Shown here: positions 7,335-15,223 of the stretch, in pieces
Position numbering within the stretch: the first letter of the stretch is position 1
Layout of the letters: each line of letters begins with the position of its first letter
Origin: Bradyrhizobium sp. CB3481
GTDB taxonomy: Bacteria; Pseudomonadota; Alphaproteobacteria; Rhizobiales; Xanthobacteraceae
DNA length: 64,000 nucleotides
Direction of reading: 5' to 3'
NCBI RefSeq assembly: GCF_029714305.1
Contig: NZ_CP121647.1
Span: 3,740,501-3,804,500, forward strand
Notes under the pieces: model-generated
What the model saw: only the letters and a program-made list of their open reading frames with translations
Databases searched by the model: none
Told to the model about the DNA's origin: nothing
Program-made: the position numbers and the translations under genes

Positions 7335-9104
7335 TTACGATTTCGGACCGAGCGTGGCCTTGCCCGTTCCCGAGATCGTCGTGGGCGGGGATATCACGTC
7401 ATCATCAAGATCAGATTCGATCGCGGGCGGTTCGGCCGGATTGGCCAATTGCTGCGCAGCCAACGCATTCGTCAGGCTGGTCAGCGCGTCCGGGCCTGCG
7501 GCAAAGCCGCCTTCGGCGAGGATCTTGTCGATGATCGGCTTGAAGGCCGAGACCGACAACAACTGCGCCGCAAGGCCATCGCCGAGGCCAAGGCCATTGC
7601 TGTGACCGTTCATCGCGCCGTTTCCGCCGCCACGGCCGAGCATGCCGCCGGTGTCGAAAATGCGGATGTCCGAAATCTTCTCGATCGGCTTGACCGCTTC
7701 GGCGAGCGCGCTCGGGATCACGTTGATGCGCGCCATGGTGAGATCGTAGTCGACCAGCGCCTGGCTGAGCTTGTTGCGCGCTTCCGCCTTCAGCGCGGCG
7801 ACCTCGGCCTCGGCCTGACCGAGCGATTTGACGCCGGCGGCGCGGGTGGTCGCGGCATCGGCGTCGGCTTTGGCCAGCATGGTGATGGCTTCCGCTTTGT
7901 TGGTCGCGGCCTGGTTCTCGGCTTCCGCCATCACGGTGATCGGCATCGCCTCGGTCTCGGCCGCCTTGCGCGCCGCGATCACGTTGATGATCTTGTCGCG
8001 CTCGGCGATTTCGACCGCCTTGGCGGTGGTGACCTTTTCCTCCGCCGCAATCGCCAGCGCCCGCGCGGTTTCGGCAACCGTCTGCGCCTCTGACTGCTCC
8101 TTGCTCTTGTTGGCGACCGCAATGGCGCTTTCCTGCGCCACGATTTGCAGGTCGCGCTCCATTTCGGTGTTGCGGCGCTTCACCGCCAGATCGGCCTCGA
8201 TCTTGCGGGTGTCGCGCGCCTGGTTGGCCTCGGTCTGCTTGTTGGCGACCGCCAGCTCCTGTTGAATGCGATACTCCGCCTCGTTTTGCAGCGCGGTCTG
8301 CTCGACCTGCGCGGTCTGCGCGCGCATCGCCGCCGTCTTGTTGGCGATGTCGCGCTGCTGCGCCAGCTCCGCCTCGCGCTTGGTGGCCTCGATGGTCAGC
8401 GTGGTCTGGCGTGCCACGAGGTCCTGCTGCGCGATGTTGACCTCGGTGGTGCGGACGATCTGGTTGCGCTCCTGCTCACGCTCCCTTGTGATCTTGGTCA
8501 GCGTCGTCAGGCCGTGGGCGTCGAAGAAATTGCTCGGGTTGAAATGCTTGATGTCGCTCTGGTCGAGCCGGGTCAGCGACACCGATTCAAGCTCGAGGCC
8601 GTTGTTCTGGATGTCGGCGCCGACCGCGTCCTGCACCGATTTGACGAAGGTGGCGCGCTGCTCCTGCAGCTCTTCGAGATGCATGGTGGCCGCGACCGAG
8701 CGCAGGCCGTCGACGAACTTGGCTTCGATCAGCTCGCGCAGCTCGCCGGCATTGTTGGTGCGGCTGCCGAGCGTCTGCGCGGCGAGCGCGATCGAGGAGG
8801 TGTCGGGTTTGACGCGCAGGTAGAATTCGGCGCCGATGTCGACGCGCATGCGGTCCTTGGTGATCATCGAATCCGGACCGCCGCGGGCGACTTCCAGCCG
8901 CAGCGTCTTCAGATTGACCGCGGCGACCGAGTGGAACACCGGCAGCACGATCGAGCCGCCGTCGAGCACGACCTTCTGTCCGCCGAGACCGGTGCGGACA
9001 TAGGCTTCGTCACGGGTGGAGCGGCGATAAAGTTTGGCAAGCAGCAGGCCGATAACAAGAACGACGATGACGCCAATGGTGACGGGTATTGCAAGTTCCC
9101 ACAT
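7335..9104 (-). CDS. Flotillin/YqiK family membrane-scaffold protein
   Basis: A 589-residue SPFH-domain protein. A single membrane segment lies at about 5-25, the SPFH/band-7 domain at about 27-200, then a long Ala/Glu/Lys-rich coiled coil at about 200-450, typical of flotillins. The tail has a glycine/asparagine-rich linker near 490 and a short helical end. Bacterial flotillins form membrane microdomains and are often encoded beside NfeD/YqiJ-like proteins. Here the yqiJ-like gene is 3 bases upstream and a PspA-family gene precedes that, so the three products probably act together on membrane integrity. The name yqiK is used by analogy only. Confidence 0.88.
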   Translation of the reverse strand: MWELAIPVTIGVIVVLVIGLLLAKLYRRSTRDEAYVRTGLGGQKVVLDGGSIVLPVFHSVAAVNLKTLRLEVARGGPDSMITKDRMRVDIGAEFYLRVKPDTSSIALAAQTLGSRTNNAGELRELIEAKFVDGLRSVAATMHLEELQEQRATFVKSVQDAVGADIQNNGLELESVSLTRLDQSDIKHFNPSNFFDAHGLTTLTKITREREQERNQIVRTTEVNIAQQDLVARQTTLTIEATKREAELAQQRDIANKTAAMRAQTAQVEQTALQNEAEYRIQQELAVANKQTEANQARDTRKIEADLAVKRRNTEMERDLQIVAQESAIAVANKSKEQSEAQTVAETARALAIAAEEKVTTAKAVEIAERDKIINVIAARKAAETEAMPITVMAEAENQAATNKAEAITMLAKADADAATTRAAGVKSLGQAEAEVAALKAEARNKLSQALVDYDLTMARINVIPSALAEAVKPIEKISDIRIFDTGGMLGRGGGNGAMNGHSNGLGLGDGLAAQLLSVSAFKPIIDKILAEGGFAAGPDALTSLTNALAAQQLANPAEPPAIESDLDDDVISPPTTISGTGKATLGPKS

Positions 9105-9107
9105 GTG

Positions 9108-9767
9108 TTAGGCCCTGTCTGAATGTTGTTGCGCAATGAGGTCGGCGGGGGCGGAAATGGCAATAAAGCTCTTGGCGTCACGGTCGACCAGCAGCACGCT
9201 GGCGCCGACCGGGAGCGGTGCGGAATTGGGACTGGCGCGCGCCACCAGAGAATGCCAGTTGCCGAAGACATCCTTGAGACGGACGCGGCCGGGCAATCCC
9301 TGGTCGAGCGGCCCGACCGAGACCTCGGCGACCTTGCCGACGAAGTCGGCGTTATCAACCGCATAGGTCTCGTCGCGCGGGATGATGCGGGCGATGCCGC
9401 GGCTGGTGACGCGGATGGCCGGAAGGCTGACGGCCGCGGCAGCCAGCGCCGCGATCGGGGCCGGGAGGGAGAGCCCCGCACCATGGGCGAGACCCTGCAG
9501 GAAGAAGCCTGCGATCGAGAATAGGCCGAGTGCGAGGATGATCAGGACCAGCAGCGGCAACCGGCCCGCGTTGACCCACAGAAACATGCCACCGAGGCCG
9601 CTGTCGCTGTCGGCTTCGACCGCAAAATCCTTGCCGAGGAGTTCGCTGATCGAAAATCCGACCAGCGTCGTCAGCAATTCGATGCCGCCGAGCGCCAGCA
9701 TGATTCCGGCGGCAATTGCAAAGGGACGTACATCGGGCGCCAGCAGCAGGTCGGATACTGCACTCAT
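9108..9767 (-). CDS. YqiJ-like membrane protein with a C-terminal OB fold (NfeD-type partner of flotillin)
   Basis: A 219-residue protein. Hydrophobic segments lie at about 17-37, 70-95 and 98-118. A soluble C-terminal domain at about 135-205 (GKVAEVSVGPLDQGLPGRVR onward) has the beta-rich OB-like pattern of YqiJ/NfeD proteins. Its start overlaps the upstream pspA stop (ATGA, 9764-9767) and it ends 3 bases before the flotillin start. This tight spacing fits partners made in fixed ratio. It probably anchors or regulates the flotillin scaffold. Confidence 0.8.
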   Translation of the reverse strand: MSAVSDLLLAPDVRPFAIAAGIMLALGGIELLTTLVGFSISELLGKDFAVEADSDSGLGGMFLWVNAGRLPLLVLIILALGLFSIAGFFLQGLAHGAGLSLPAPIAALAAAAVSLPAIRVTSRGIARIIPRDETYAVDNADFVGKVAEVSVGPLDQGLPGRVRLKDVFGNWHSLVARASPNSAPLPVGASVLLVDRDAKSFIAISAPADLIAQQHSDRA

Positions 9768-10906
9768 TGCTGCGATTTGATCCTTTCAAGTCTTGCTGCG
9801 ATTTCCTTTTCGCGATGCAGCCGGTCGAGTTCGTCGAGCTCCTTGTCGCCGAGCACGCTGGAAGCGGGCACACCCGTTACGCGTGCAATCGCTGCCATCG
9901 CGCGGTCGGCGCTTACCGTTTTAGTCGTGGGAACCCCGCGTCCGGTTTCAAGAGGCGCTTGCTGCACAAGGCTCGCCTCGAGATCGGCGAGGCGGACCTC
10001 CGCTTCACGTCGCGCGCCAAGCATCGCCTGCAAGGCCTTGGTCTGCTCATCGATTTCGAGTTCGACGAAATCCATCGCGCGCTCGAGCGCGATGGTCTGC
10101 GATTCCAGATCAATTTGCCGTGCGACGCCGGCGCGCGCGAGATCCTCGCGATTTTCTGCAATCGCGAGACGGATTTTTTCCGTTAACGCCGACACTTCGG
10201 CGTCGAGCTCCTCGCGCCGCCGCTTCAGGCGGAATTCCTCGGCACGCGATTTGCCGAGCGCGTAACGCGCTTCGTCGGCGCCAGCATCGATTTCGCGGAT
10301 CGCCTGCTTGACCAGCGCGACCTTGTTGCTGTTCTCGGCGTTGTCGATGGTCTGGCTGGCAATGGCGGCAAGAAGCCGGCCCATACGTGCAAGAATGCCT
10401 TCGTGAAGCATGGTCTTCTCCTCCGGTTGGACTGATTTCGATTTGACGGCGATCTGAATTTCGTAGTCATGACCGTCCGAGACCAGGTGAGCCGGGAAGG
10501 GGCTTTCCCAGCCGGCAACGTAGCCCGGCACATCGAACGGCACCAAGACACGTCCTTGGACAGTGCTAATGGTCAGTGAAGTTGGTCCCTTGATCGCAAA
10601 CAACTTGTCGTCGAGCGGAATCCTGCGCACCGCTGCGTCAGCCACGTAGCTGGCGCGGTCGCGCAGCCCGAGCGTCACAAGGCGCGCCGGCAGGCCGGTC
10701 TCGGTGCGGATTCTTTCGTAAGCCTGGGCGTGAAGGGCCACGAGGTTGGCGCCGACGGGCGCGACCTCGGCAAGGATCGCCATCATCCGGTCGTAGGCGG
10801 CAAAGGTCGCCTCGATGGCGGCGATGCCGGCCTCGTCGGGGGTGAGGGCGTATCGCAGCGTGGCCGTTGGGGTTTCGACCGGGAGCTTGATCATGGCAAC
10901 GATCAT
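9764..10906 (-). CDS. PspA/IM30 family protein in one open frame with a TnpB-like N-terminal domain
   Basis: The open frame is 380 codons. The last 215 residues, from MLHEGILARMG, are a PspA/IM30 protein: a long coiled coil and a helical C-terminus ending LDRLHREKEIAARLERIKSQQ. This kind protects the inner membrane and is often encoded with YqiJ and flotillin, as here. The first 165 residues are not PspA. They contain TLRYALTP, YERIRTETGLPARLV and a block from PLDDKLF to GRVLVPF, a pattern I know from the N-terminal half of TnpB/IS605 OrfB. No stop separates the parts, but a strong internal ribosome site precedes the PspA start at 10411, so a 215-residue form is probably also or only made. 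In-frame alternatives for the long form are 10906 and 10894. Confidence 0.75.
   Translation of the reverse strand: MIVAMIKLPVETPTATLRYALTPDEAGIAAIEATFAAYDRMMAILAEVAPVGANLVALHAQAYERIRTETGLPARLVTLGLRDRASYVADAAVRRIPLDDKLFAIKGPTSLTISTVQGRVLVPFDVPGYVAGWESPFPAHLVSDGHDYEIQIAVKSKSVQPEEKTMLHEGILARMGRLLAAIASQTIDNAENSNKVALVKQAIREIDAGADEARYALGKSRAEEFRLKRRREELDAEVSALTEKIRLAIAENREDLARAGVARQIDLESQTIALERAMDFVELEIDEQTKALQAMLGARREAEVRLADLEASLVQQAPLETGRGVPTTKTVSADRAMAAIARVTGVPASSVLGDKELDELDRLHREKEIAARLERIKSQQ
10409..10424 (-). promoter_or_regulatory. Internal ribosome-binding site and start codon for the PspA-only form
   Basis: On the minus strand GGAGGAG (10424-10418) precedes ATG (10411-10409) by seven bases, the best such signal in the locus. 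Translation from here gives 215 residues, the normal PspA length. Confidence 0.7.
10412..10894 (-). other. TnpB/IS605 OrfB N-terminal-like segment without its RuvC nuclease half
   Basis: The product of this part has the order expected of the first half of many TnpB proteins: a basic beta strand with a Pro turn, an Asn/Ala-type helix, the YxxIRxxxGLPAR helix, and a DD-LF...S-LTIST-x-GRVLVPF strand pair. The RuvC motifs and the zinc finger that should follow are absent; the frame passes straight into pspA. It could be a remnant left when a transposon end was lost, or a domesticated domain. The homology call is from recognised pattern, not from a search. Confidence 0.5.
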
Positions 10907-10927
10907 AAAGTACTTCCCCAGTACTTT
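10907..10927. promoter_or_regulatory. Perfect palindrome abutting the pspA-fusion start codon
   Basis: AAAGTACT-N5-AGTACTTT is an exact 8-bp inverted repeat whose edge touches the ATG at 10906. On the transcript the loop holds GGGGA, the only Shine-Dalgarno-like bases for the long form. It may be a repressor operator or an RNA hairpin that controls translation. Confidence 0.5.
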
Positions 10928-10970
10928 CTAGCCGAGGCGCCGGTATCATTTTCGTGATCGCTAGATGCAG

Positions 10971-10987
10971 TTGCAAATGAGTTGCAA
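10971..10987 (+). promoter_or_regulatory. Candidate Mur (manganese-responsive Fur-family) box upstream of mntH
   Basis: TTGCAAATGAGTTGCAA consists of two self-complementary TTGCAA units 5 bases apart. Rhizobial Mur/MRS sites have this TGCAAAT-type layout, and mntH is a known Mur target in Bradyrhizobium. It lies 30 bases before the first ATG of mntH. Confidence 0.6.
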
Positions 10988-11016
10988 TAAGGACGAATAT
11001 CGGCCATCTTGTCGCA

Positions 11017-12411
11017 ATGGACGCCCGAACGCCCGGATTGGGCCCAAAGACCACGGCCGAGAGTTTACCGATGACTGACACGACTGCCGCCGGATGGCGC
11101 GCGGATGCCGCCGCTGGCGCGCAGCGCAGCCTGCCCGAAGTGAATTCGACCATCAGAGTGCCCTTTGGCGGGCATTGGTCGCGGCGGCTCCTGGCCTTCC
11201 TCGGACCCGGCTATTTGGTTTCGGTCGGTTACATGGACCCCGGCAACTGGGCCACCGATCTCGCCGGCGGCTCGAAGTTCGGCTACACGCTGCTGTCGGT
11301 GATCCTGCTGTCGAACCTGATGGCGATCCTGCTGCAGGCACTCGCCGCACGCCTTGGCATCGTCACCGACCGCGACCTTGCGCAGGCCTGCCGCGCCAGT
11401 TTCTCGCGTCCCGTGAACTTCCTGCTCTGGGTGGCCTGCGAGGCCGCGATCATCGCCTGCGATCTGGCGGAAGTGATCGGCACCGCGATTGCGCTAAAAC
11501 TTCTGTTCGGCATTCCCCTGATCGGCGGCGCGCTGATCACCGCGCTCGACGCCTTCCTGCTGCTGCTGCTGATGAACAAGGGCTTTCGCTTCCTCGAAGC
11601 CTTCGTCATCTCGCTATTGATCGTGATCGCGATCTGCTTTGCGATCCAGATCACCGCCGCCGCGCCGCCGGTCGCCGCGGTGCTGCAGGGCTTTATGCCC
11701 TCGACCGAAATCGTCACCAATCCGGAGATGCTTTACATCGCGATCGGAATCATCGGCGCCACCGTGATGCCGCATAACCTCTATCTGCACTCCTCGATCG
11801 TGCAGACCCGCGCGTATGAGCGCAACGACCAGGGCCGCCGCGAGGCGATCAAATGGGCGACCACGGATTCGACGATCGCCCTGATGCTGGCGCTGTTCAT
11901 CAACGCCGCGATCCTGATCGTTGCCGCCGCTACTTTCCATGCCACCGGCAAGACCGAGGTCGCCGAGATCGGCCAGGCGTTTGAATTGTTATCGCCGCTG
12001 CTCGGGCTGGGCATCGCCTCGACCCTGTTCGCGGTGGCGCTGCTCGCCTCCGGCCTCAACTCGACGGTGACAGCGACGCTGGCCGGCCAGATCGTGATGG
12101 AAGGTTTTCTGGATCTGCGGCTGCCGAGCTGGGCGCGGCGGCTGTTGACCCGCGGCATCGCCATCGTGCCGGTCGTAATCGTCACCGCGCTCTATGGCGA
12201 GCGCGGCACCAGCCAGCTCCTGGTGTTCAGCCAGGTCATCCTGTCGATGCAGTTGCCGTTCGCGGTCATTCCGCTGGTCAAGTTCGTCTCCGACAAGCGC
12301 AAGATGGGCAAGTTCGTCATCCCGCGCTGGGTTTCAGCCATCGCCTGGATCGTCGCCGGCGTGATCGTCGCACTGAACGTGAAGCTGCTGTTCGAGACGT
12401 TCTTCGGATAG
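11017..12411 (+). CDS. mntH: NRAMP-family divalent metal transporter, probably for manganese
   Basis: A 464-residue proton-coupled Mn(II)/Fe(II) importer of the inner membrane with about eleven hydrophobic segments. The two metal-site motifs of the family are present: DPGN at 74-77 in helix 1 and MPHN at about residue 250 in helix 6. The first 50 residues are polar and variable. An alternative start at 11071 (MTDTTAAGW) has GAGAG at a good distance and may be the real one. A Mur-type box upstream predicts repression when manganese is sufficient. It is divergent from the pspA operon, with which it shares a 110-bp intergenic region. Confidence 0.9.
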   Translation: MDARTPGLGPKTTAESLPMTDTTAAGWRADAAAGAQRSLPEVNSTIRVPFGGHWSRRLLAFLGPGYLVSVGYMDPGNWATDLAGGSKFGYTLLSVILLSNLMAILLQALAARLGIVTDRDLAQACRASFSRPVNFLLWVACEAAIIACDLAEVIGTAIALKLLFGIPLIGGALITALDAFLLLLLMNKGFRFLEAFVISLLIVIAICFAIQITAAAPPVAAVLQGFMPSTEIVTNPEMLYIAIGIIGATVMPHNLYLHSSIVQTRAYERNDQGRREAIKWATTDSTIALMLALFINAAILIVAAATFHATGKTEVAEIGQAFELLSPLLGLGIASTLFAVALLASGLNSTVTATLAGQIVMEGFLDLRLPSWARRLLTRGIAIVPVVIVTALYGERGTSQLLVFSQVILSMQLPFAVIPLVKFVSDKRKMGKFVIPRWVSAIAWIVAGVIVALNVKLLFETFFG

Positions 12412-12425
12412 TGCCGCACTCCCGC

Positions 12426-12532
12426 TGTCGTCGCCCGACCTTGATCGGGCGACCCAGTACGCCGAGGCGTCTCATTTCATCACTGCTGTCTCTGGAATAC
12501 TGGATCACCCGCCTGCGCGGGTGATGACAGGT
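12426..12532. repeat. Dispersed palindromic repeat after mntH
   Basis: It contains gtcgtcgcccgac, a central arm with ggaatactgg, and a hairpin ATCACCCGC-CTGC-GCGGGTGAT (12503-12524). The same architecture recurs at 30650-30753. The hairpin may end the mntH transcript. Confidence 0.6.
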
Positions 12533-12549
12533 GGCGTTGTGGTGACAGC

Positions 12550-12959
12550 CTAATCCTGCGGCTCGGACAGCATCTCGCCTGTCGCATCCACCCGCAGCCA
12601 GCCGGACGGCGCCAGCCGCTGCTGCGGCAGGAAGCGGCCCTTGTAGTCCATCTTCTTGGAGCCCTCGATCCAGTAGCCGAGATAGACGTAAGGCAGTCCC
12701 AGCCGGCGGGCAAGGGTGATGTGGTCGAGGATCATGAAGGTGCCGAGCGAGCGGCTCTGCTGCGACGGCTCGAAGAACGAGTACACCATCGACAGCCCGT
12801 CGCTGAGCACGTCGGTGAGCGCCACCGCGATCAGCTCCTCGCCGCGGCCGGTGATGCCGGTGTCGACGCCGCGCTTGCGGTATTCGACGATGCGGGTCTC
12901 GACATGGCTGTCTTCCACCATCATGGCGTAGTCGAGCACGGTCATGTCGGCCATGCCGC
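12550..12959 (-). pseudogene. Truncated copy of bpt (C-terminal half only)
   Basis: This segment encodes the last 136 or so residues of a leucyl/arginyl-tRNA-protein transferase-like protein and stops at the same codon as the intact bpt at 18862-19638. It is nearly identical to that gene over its whole length, without length change. The N-terminal half, including the CDQCRAC cysteines, is missing. The frame is open to 13023, but the added residues do not belong to the family. The truncated protein is unlikely to be an active transferase. Confidence 0.85.
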
Positions 12960-13023
12960 TCTGCGAGACGTTCTTCGGGTGAACATCGCTGTGAACGCAC
13001 GAAAACGCGGCCATTTTATCCAA

Positions 13024-13049
13024 GATTGTAATTTATTTGTAGAACAATC
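13024..13049. promoter_or_regulatory. AT-rich inverted repeat upstream of the permease operon
   Basis: GATTGT-N14-ACAATC encloses TTGTAGAACAA (TTGT-N3-ACAA), the shape of a GntR-type operator. It stands out in GC-rich surroundings and lies 223 bases before the permease start. The remainder of 12960-13271 holds no gene that I can support. Confidence 0.35.
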
Positions 13050-13271
13050 GAAAGTAGTGATGACGAGTTGCAAGGGAGGCGCCATCGGGTGTATATGCCT
13101 GAGAAAATTGCTCGCCTAGGTAGGCGGAAACGTCCGGTCACGCATCGCGTTTCACCGTCCGAACGGTTCGAAGCCTACCCTGCATACCCTCAACGTGGAG
13201 GCCGGCGTTGAGTGAATGGCGAACAAGAGAAGATCCCGCGAAGCCGCGATGGGGCAAGCAGGACGAAGTAG

Positions 13272-14906
13272 ATGCAAACCACGCAGGTTCCGGTTGATCT
13301 TCTGCATTGGGTATTGGCGGTCTTACCGATTATCGCACTGCTCGTATTTCTTGTTCCGCTTCGCTGGCGCGCTCCCGAAGCGGGACCCATGGCGATGTTC
13401 ACCGCCGCCATCGTGGCGGTGCTCGCCTTTCGGACGCCGTGGGAGACGCTGGCAGTTGCAAGCGCGAAGGGCGTGTGGGACGCCGTCTTCATTCTGTATG
13501 TGATCTGGCCGGCGTTGTTGCTTTACCAGATCACCAAGCAGGCCGGCGCCTACGACGCGTTGCGAAAAGGCATAGCCAGATTCAGCCGCAATGACCTCTT
13601 CATCATTCTGGCGCTCTCCTGGGTGTTCGCGTCGTTCCTGCAAGGCATTGCCGGCTTCGGTGCCCCCGTTGCCGTGGTCGTGCCGCTGCTCATCACGGTC
13701 GGTGTAAAGCCGATCCATGCCGTGGCGATGGGCGTTCTCGCACATGCCTGGGCGAGGTTCTTCGGCACCCTTGGGGTCGGCTGGCTGGCACTGGTGCGAG
13801 TCTCCAATCTCGAAGACGTCGTTAGGGCCGCCTATGAGTCCGCACTGCTGATCCTCATACCGACCTATCTGGGCGGTTTCCTTGTCGTGTGGCTTTACGG
13901 CAAGGGACCGGCAGTGCGTCATGCGTGGCCGCTGGTACTGATCCTCGGCACCATTCTCGGCGTCGGGCAGCTTTTGACGGCCCTCTTTAGTCCCGAGCTT
14001 TCGACCTTCCTGGCCGGAGCCGTCGCGCTTCTCGCGCTTTATCCATTATCGCGCTGGAAGAAATACGGCGAGCCGATACCGATCGAGGAGATTCCAGAAC
14101 GGCCGGGCATGATGGAAACACGGGGGAGCGAACAAAAAGAGGAGGCGCCGGTGATGAGCCTCTCGATGTCGTTCCTGCCTTATATTGTGCTGACGGCCGT
14201 GACCCTTGGCGTCCTCCTGATTCCGGCGATCAACGAATTGATGCGGCAGATTCAGGTCGGGCTGCCGTTTCCGGCCGTTGAGACCGGCTTTGGCGTCCAG
14301 AATGCCGCGGTCGAGCGCTATGCGCCCATTACGGTCTTTACGCATCCCGGCATGATGTTGCTGATCACCGCCGTGATCGTCTGGATTGTGTATAGCGCCG
14401 GCGGTTACTATCGCGCCTGGGCAACGCGCCACCAGCCGGAGAGCATCTGGGCCGCACTACTCGTCGATGCCGTGCCTGCTTCGGTGCCGGTGATCGCGTT
14501 CCTGGTGACGAGCCGTATCCTGGATCATAGCGGCCAGGTGTTGACTCTCGCCTACGGCATTGCCGCGGCGTCGCCGCCGCTGGTGTACGCCGGCATCGCC
14601 AGTGTTATCGGCGCGCTCGGCGCCTTCATGACATCCAGCAGCACCGCTTCCTGCGTGCTGTTCGGTGCTGTGCAGAGCAGCGTCGCTCAGCTGCACGGGA
14701 TGTCCAAAGAGACCATTATTGCCGCGCAAGCGGCCGGCAGTGCCTATGGCAATGCAATCGCGCCAGCCAACATCGTGCTCGGCACAAGCATCGCCGGCGT
14801 AAAGGGCCAGGAGGGTGCGGTTCTGCGCATCACCATGCCCTGGACGGTCCTCGTTGCCGTCCTGACGGGCGCGGCAACGATCGCACTGGTTGTTTGGGCG
14901 CGATAG
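13272..14906 (+). CDS. LctP-family permease (lactate/glycolate permease type)
   Basis: A 544-residue membrane protein with about thirteen hydrophobic segments. The glycine/alanine-rich blocks SFLQGIAGFGAPVAVVVPLL and TSSSTASCVLFGAVQSSVAQ, followed by GSAYGNAIAPANIVLGTSIAG, are the conserved cores of the L-lactate permease family. Family members carry lactate, glycolate and similar small hydroxy- or oxo-acids with protons. No lactate dehydrogenase gene is nearby; instead a small membrane protein and an Ntn hydrolase follow, so the true substrate may differ. It is the first gene of the module lying between the two bpt copies. Confidence 0.85.
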   Translation: MQTTQVPVDLLHWVLAVLPIIALLVFLVPLRWRAPEAGPMAMFTAAIVAVLAFRTPWETLAVASAKGVWDAVFILYVIWPALLLYQITKQAGAYDALRKGIARFSRNDLFIILALSWVFASFLQGIAGFGAPVAVVVPLLITVGVKPIHAVAMGVLAHAWARFFGTLGVGWLALVRVSNLEDVVRAAYESALLILIPTYLGGFLVVWLYGKGPAVRHAWPLVLILGTILGVGQLLTALFSPELSTFLAGAVALLALYPLSRWKKYGEPIPIEEIPERPGMMETRGSEQKEEAPVMSLSMSFLPYIVLTAVTLGVLLIPAINELMRQIQVGLPFPAVETGFGVQNAAVERYAPITVFTHPGMMLLITAVIVWIVYSAGGYYRAWATRHQPESIWAALLVDAVPASVPVIAFLVTSRILDHSGQVLTLAYGIAAASPPLVYAGIASVIGALGAFMTSSSTASCVLFGAVQSSVAQLHGMSKETIIAAQAAGSAYGNAIAPANIVLGTSIAGVKGQEGAVLRITMPWTVLVAVLTGAATIALVVWAR

Positions 14907-14917
14907 CGGAGGGCGCC

Positions 14918-15139
14918 ATGGACAAAAAGCTGAAGGCCGAGACTCTCGCGCTGGTGCTTCTGCTCGCCGCATTCCCGATCACGAGTTGGGGCACGGCGGC
15001 CGGCAATTATCTGGTTTGGTGGATCGGCTTCCTCAATCTTGTCGCCGGCGGCGTGCTGCCCGTCTGGACACGCTACATGGATCACTCCGCCGACAGGATC
15101 AGGGACGTCGGCATGGAGTTCGATGACCGGACGTCGTAG
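14918..15139 (+). CDS. Small two-helix membrane protein linked to the permease
   Basis: A 73-residue protein with hydrophobic segments at about 8-25 and 29-47 and a charged tail (RYMDHSADRIRDVGMEFDDR). CGGAGGG is 5-9 bases before the ATG at 14918, and the gene starts 11 bases after the permease stop. Its size and position suggest an accessory subunit of the permease. I do not recognise a family. Confidence 0.65.
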   Translation: MDKKLKAETLALVLLLAAFPITSWGTAAGNYLVWWIGFLNLVAGGVLPVWTRYMDHSADRIRDVGMEFDDRTS

Positions 15140-15223
15140 CGCCCGCAAGGGCCGCGGTCGTCACGTTTGCGGCCGGAGAAATTGATGCCTTCGGCGGTCG
15201 CTGCTGAGTATCAGGAGGCGAAG

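Noticed and set aside
10412-10906. Complete IS200/IS605 transposon with a guide RNA
   Set aside because: No TnpA gene, no RuvC or zinc-finger part and no transposon end hairpin after the segment; only the N-terminal half is seen.
12960-13023. N-terminal residues of the truncated bpt frame as a new protein start
   Set aside because: The residues do not match bpt and have no ribosome site; the copy is better seen as a pseudogene.
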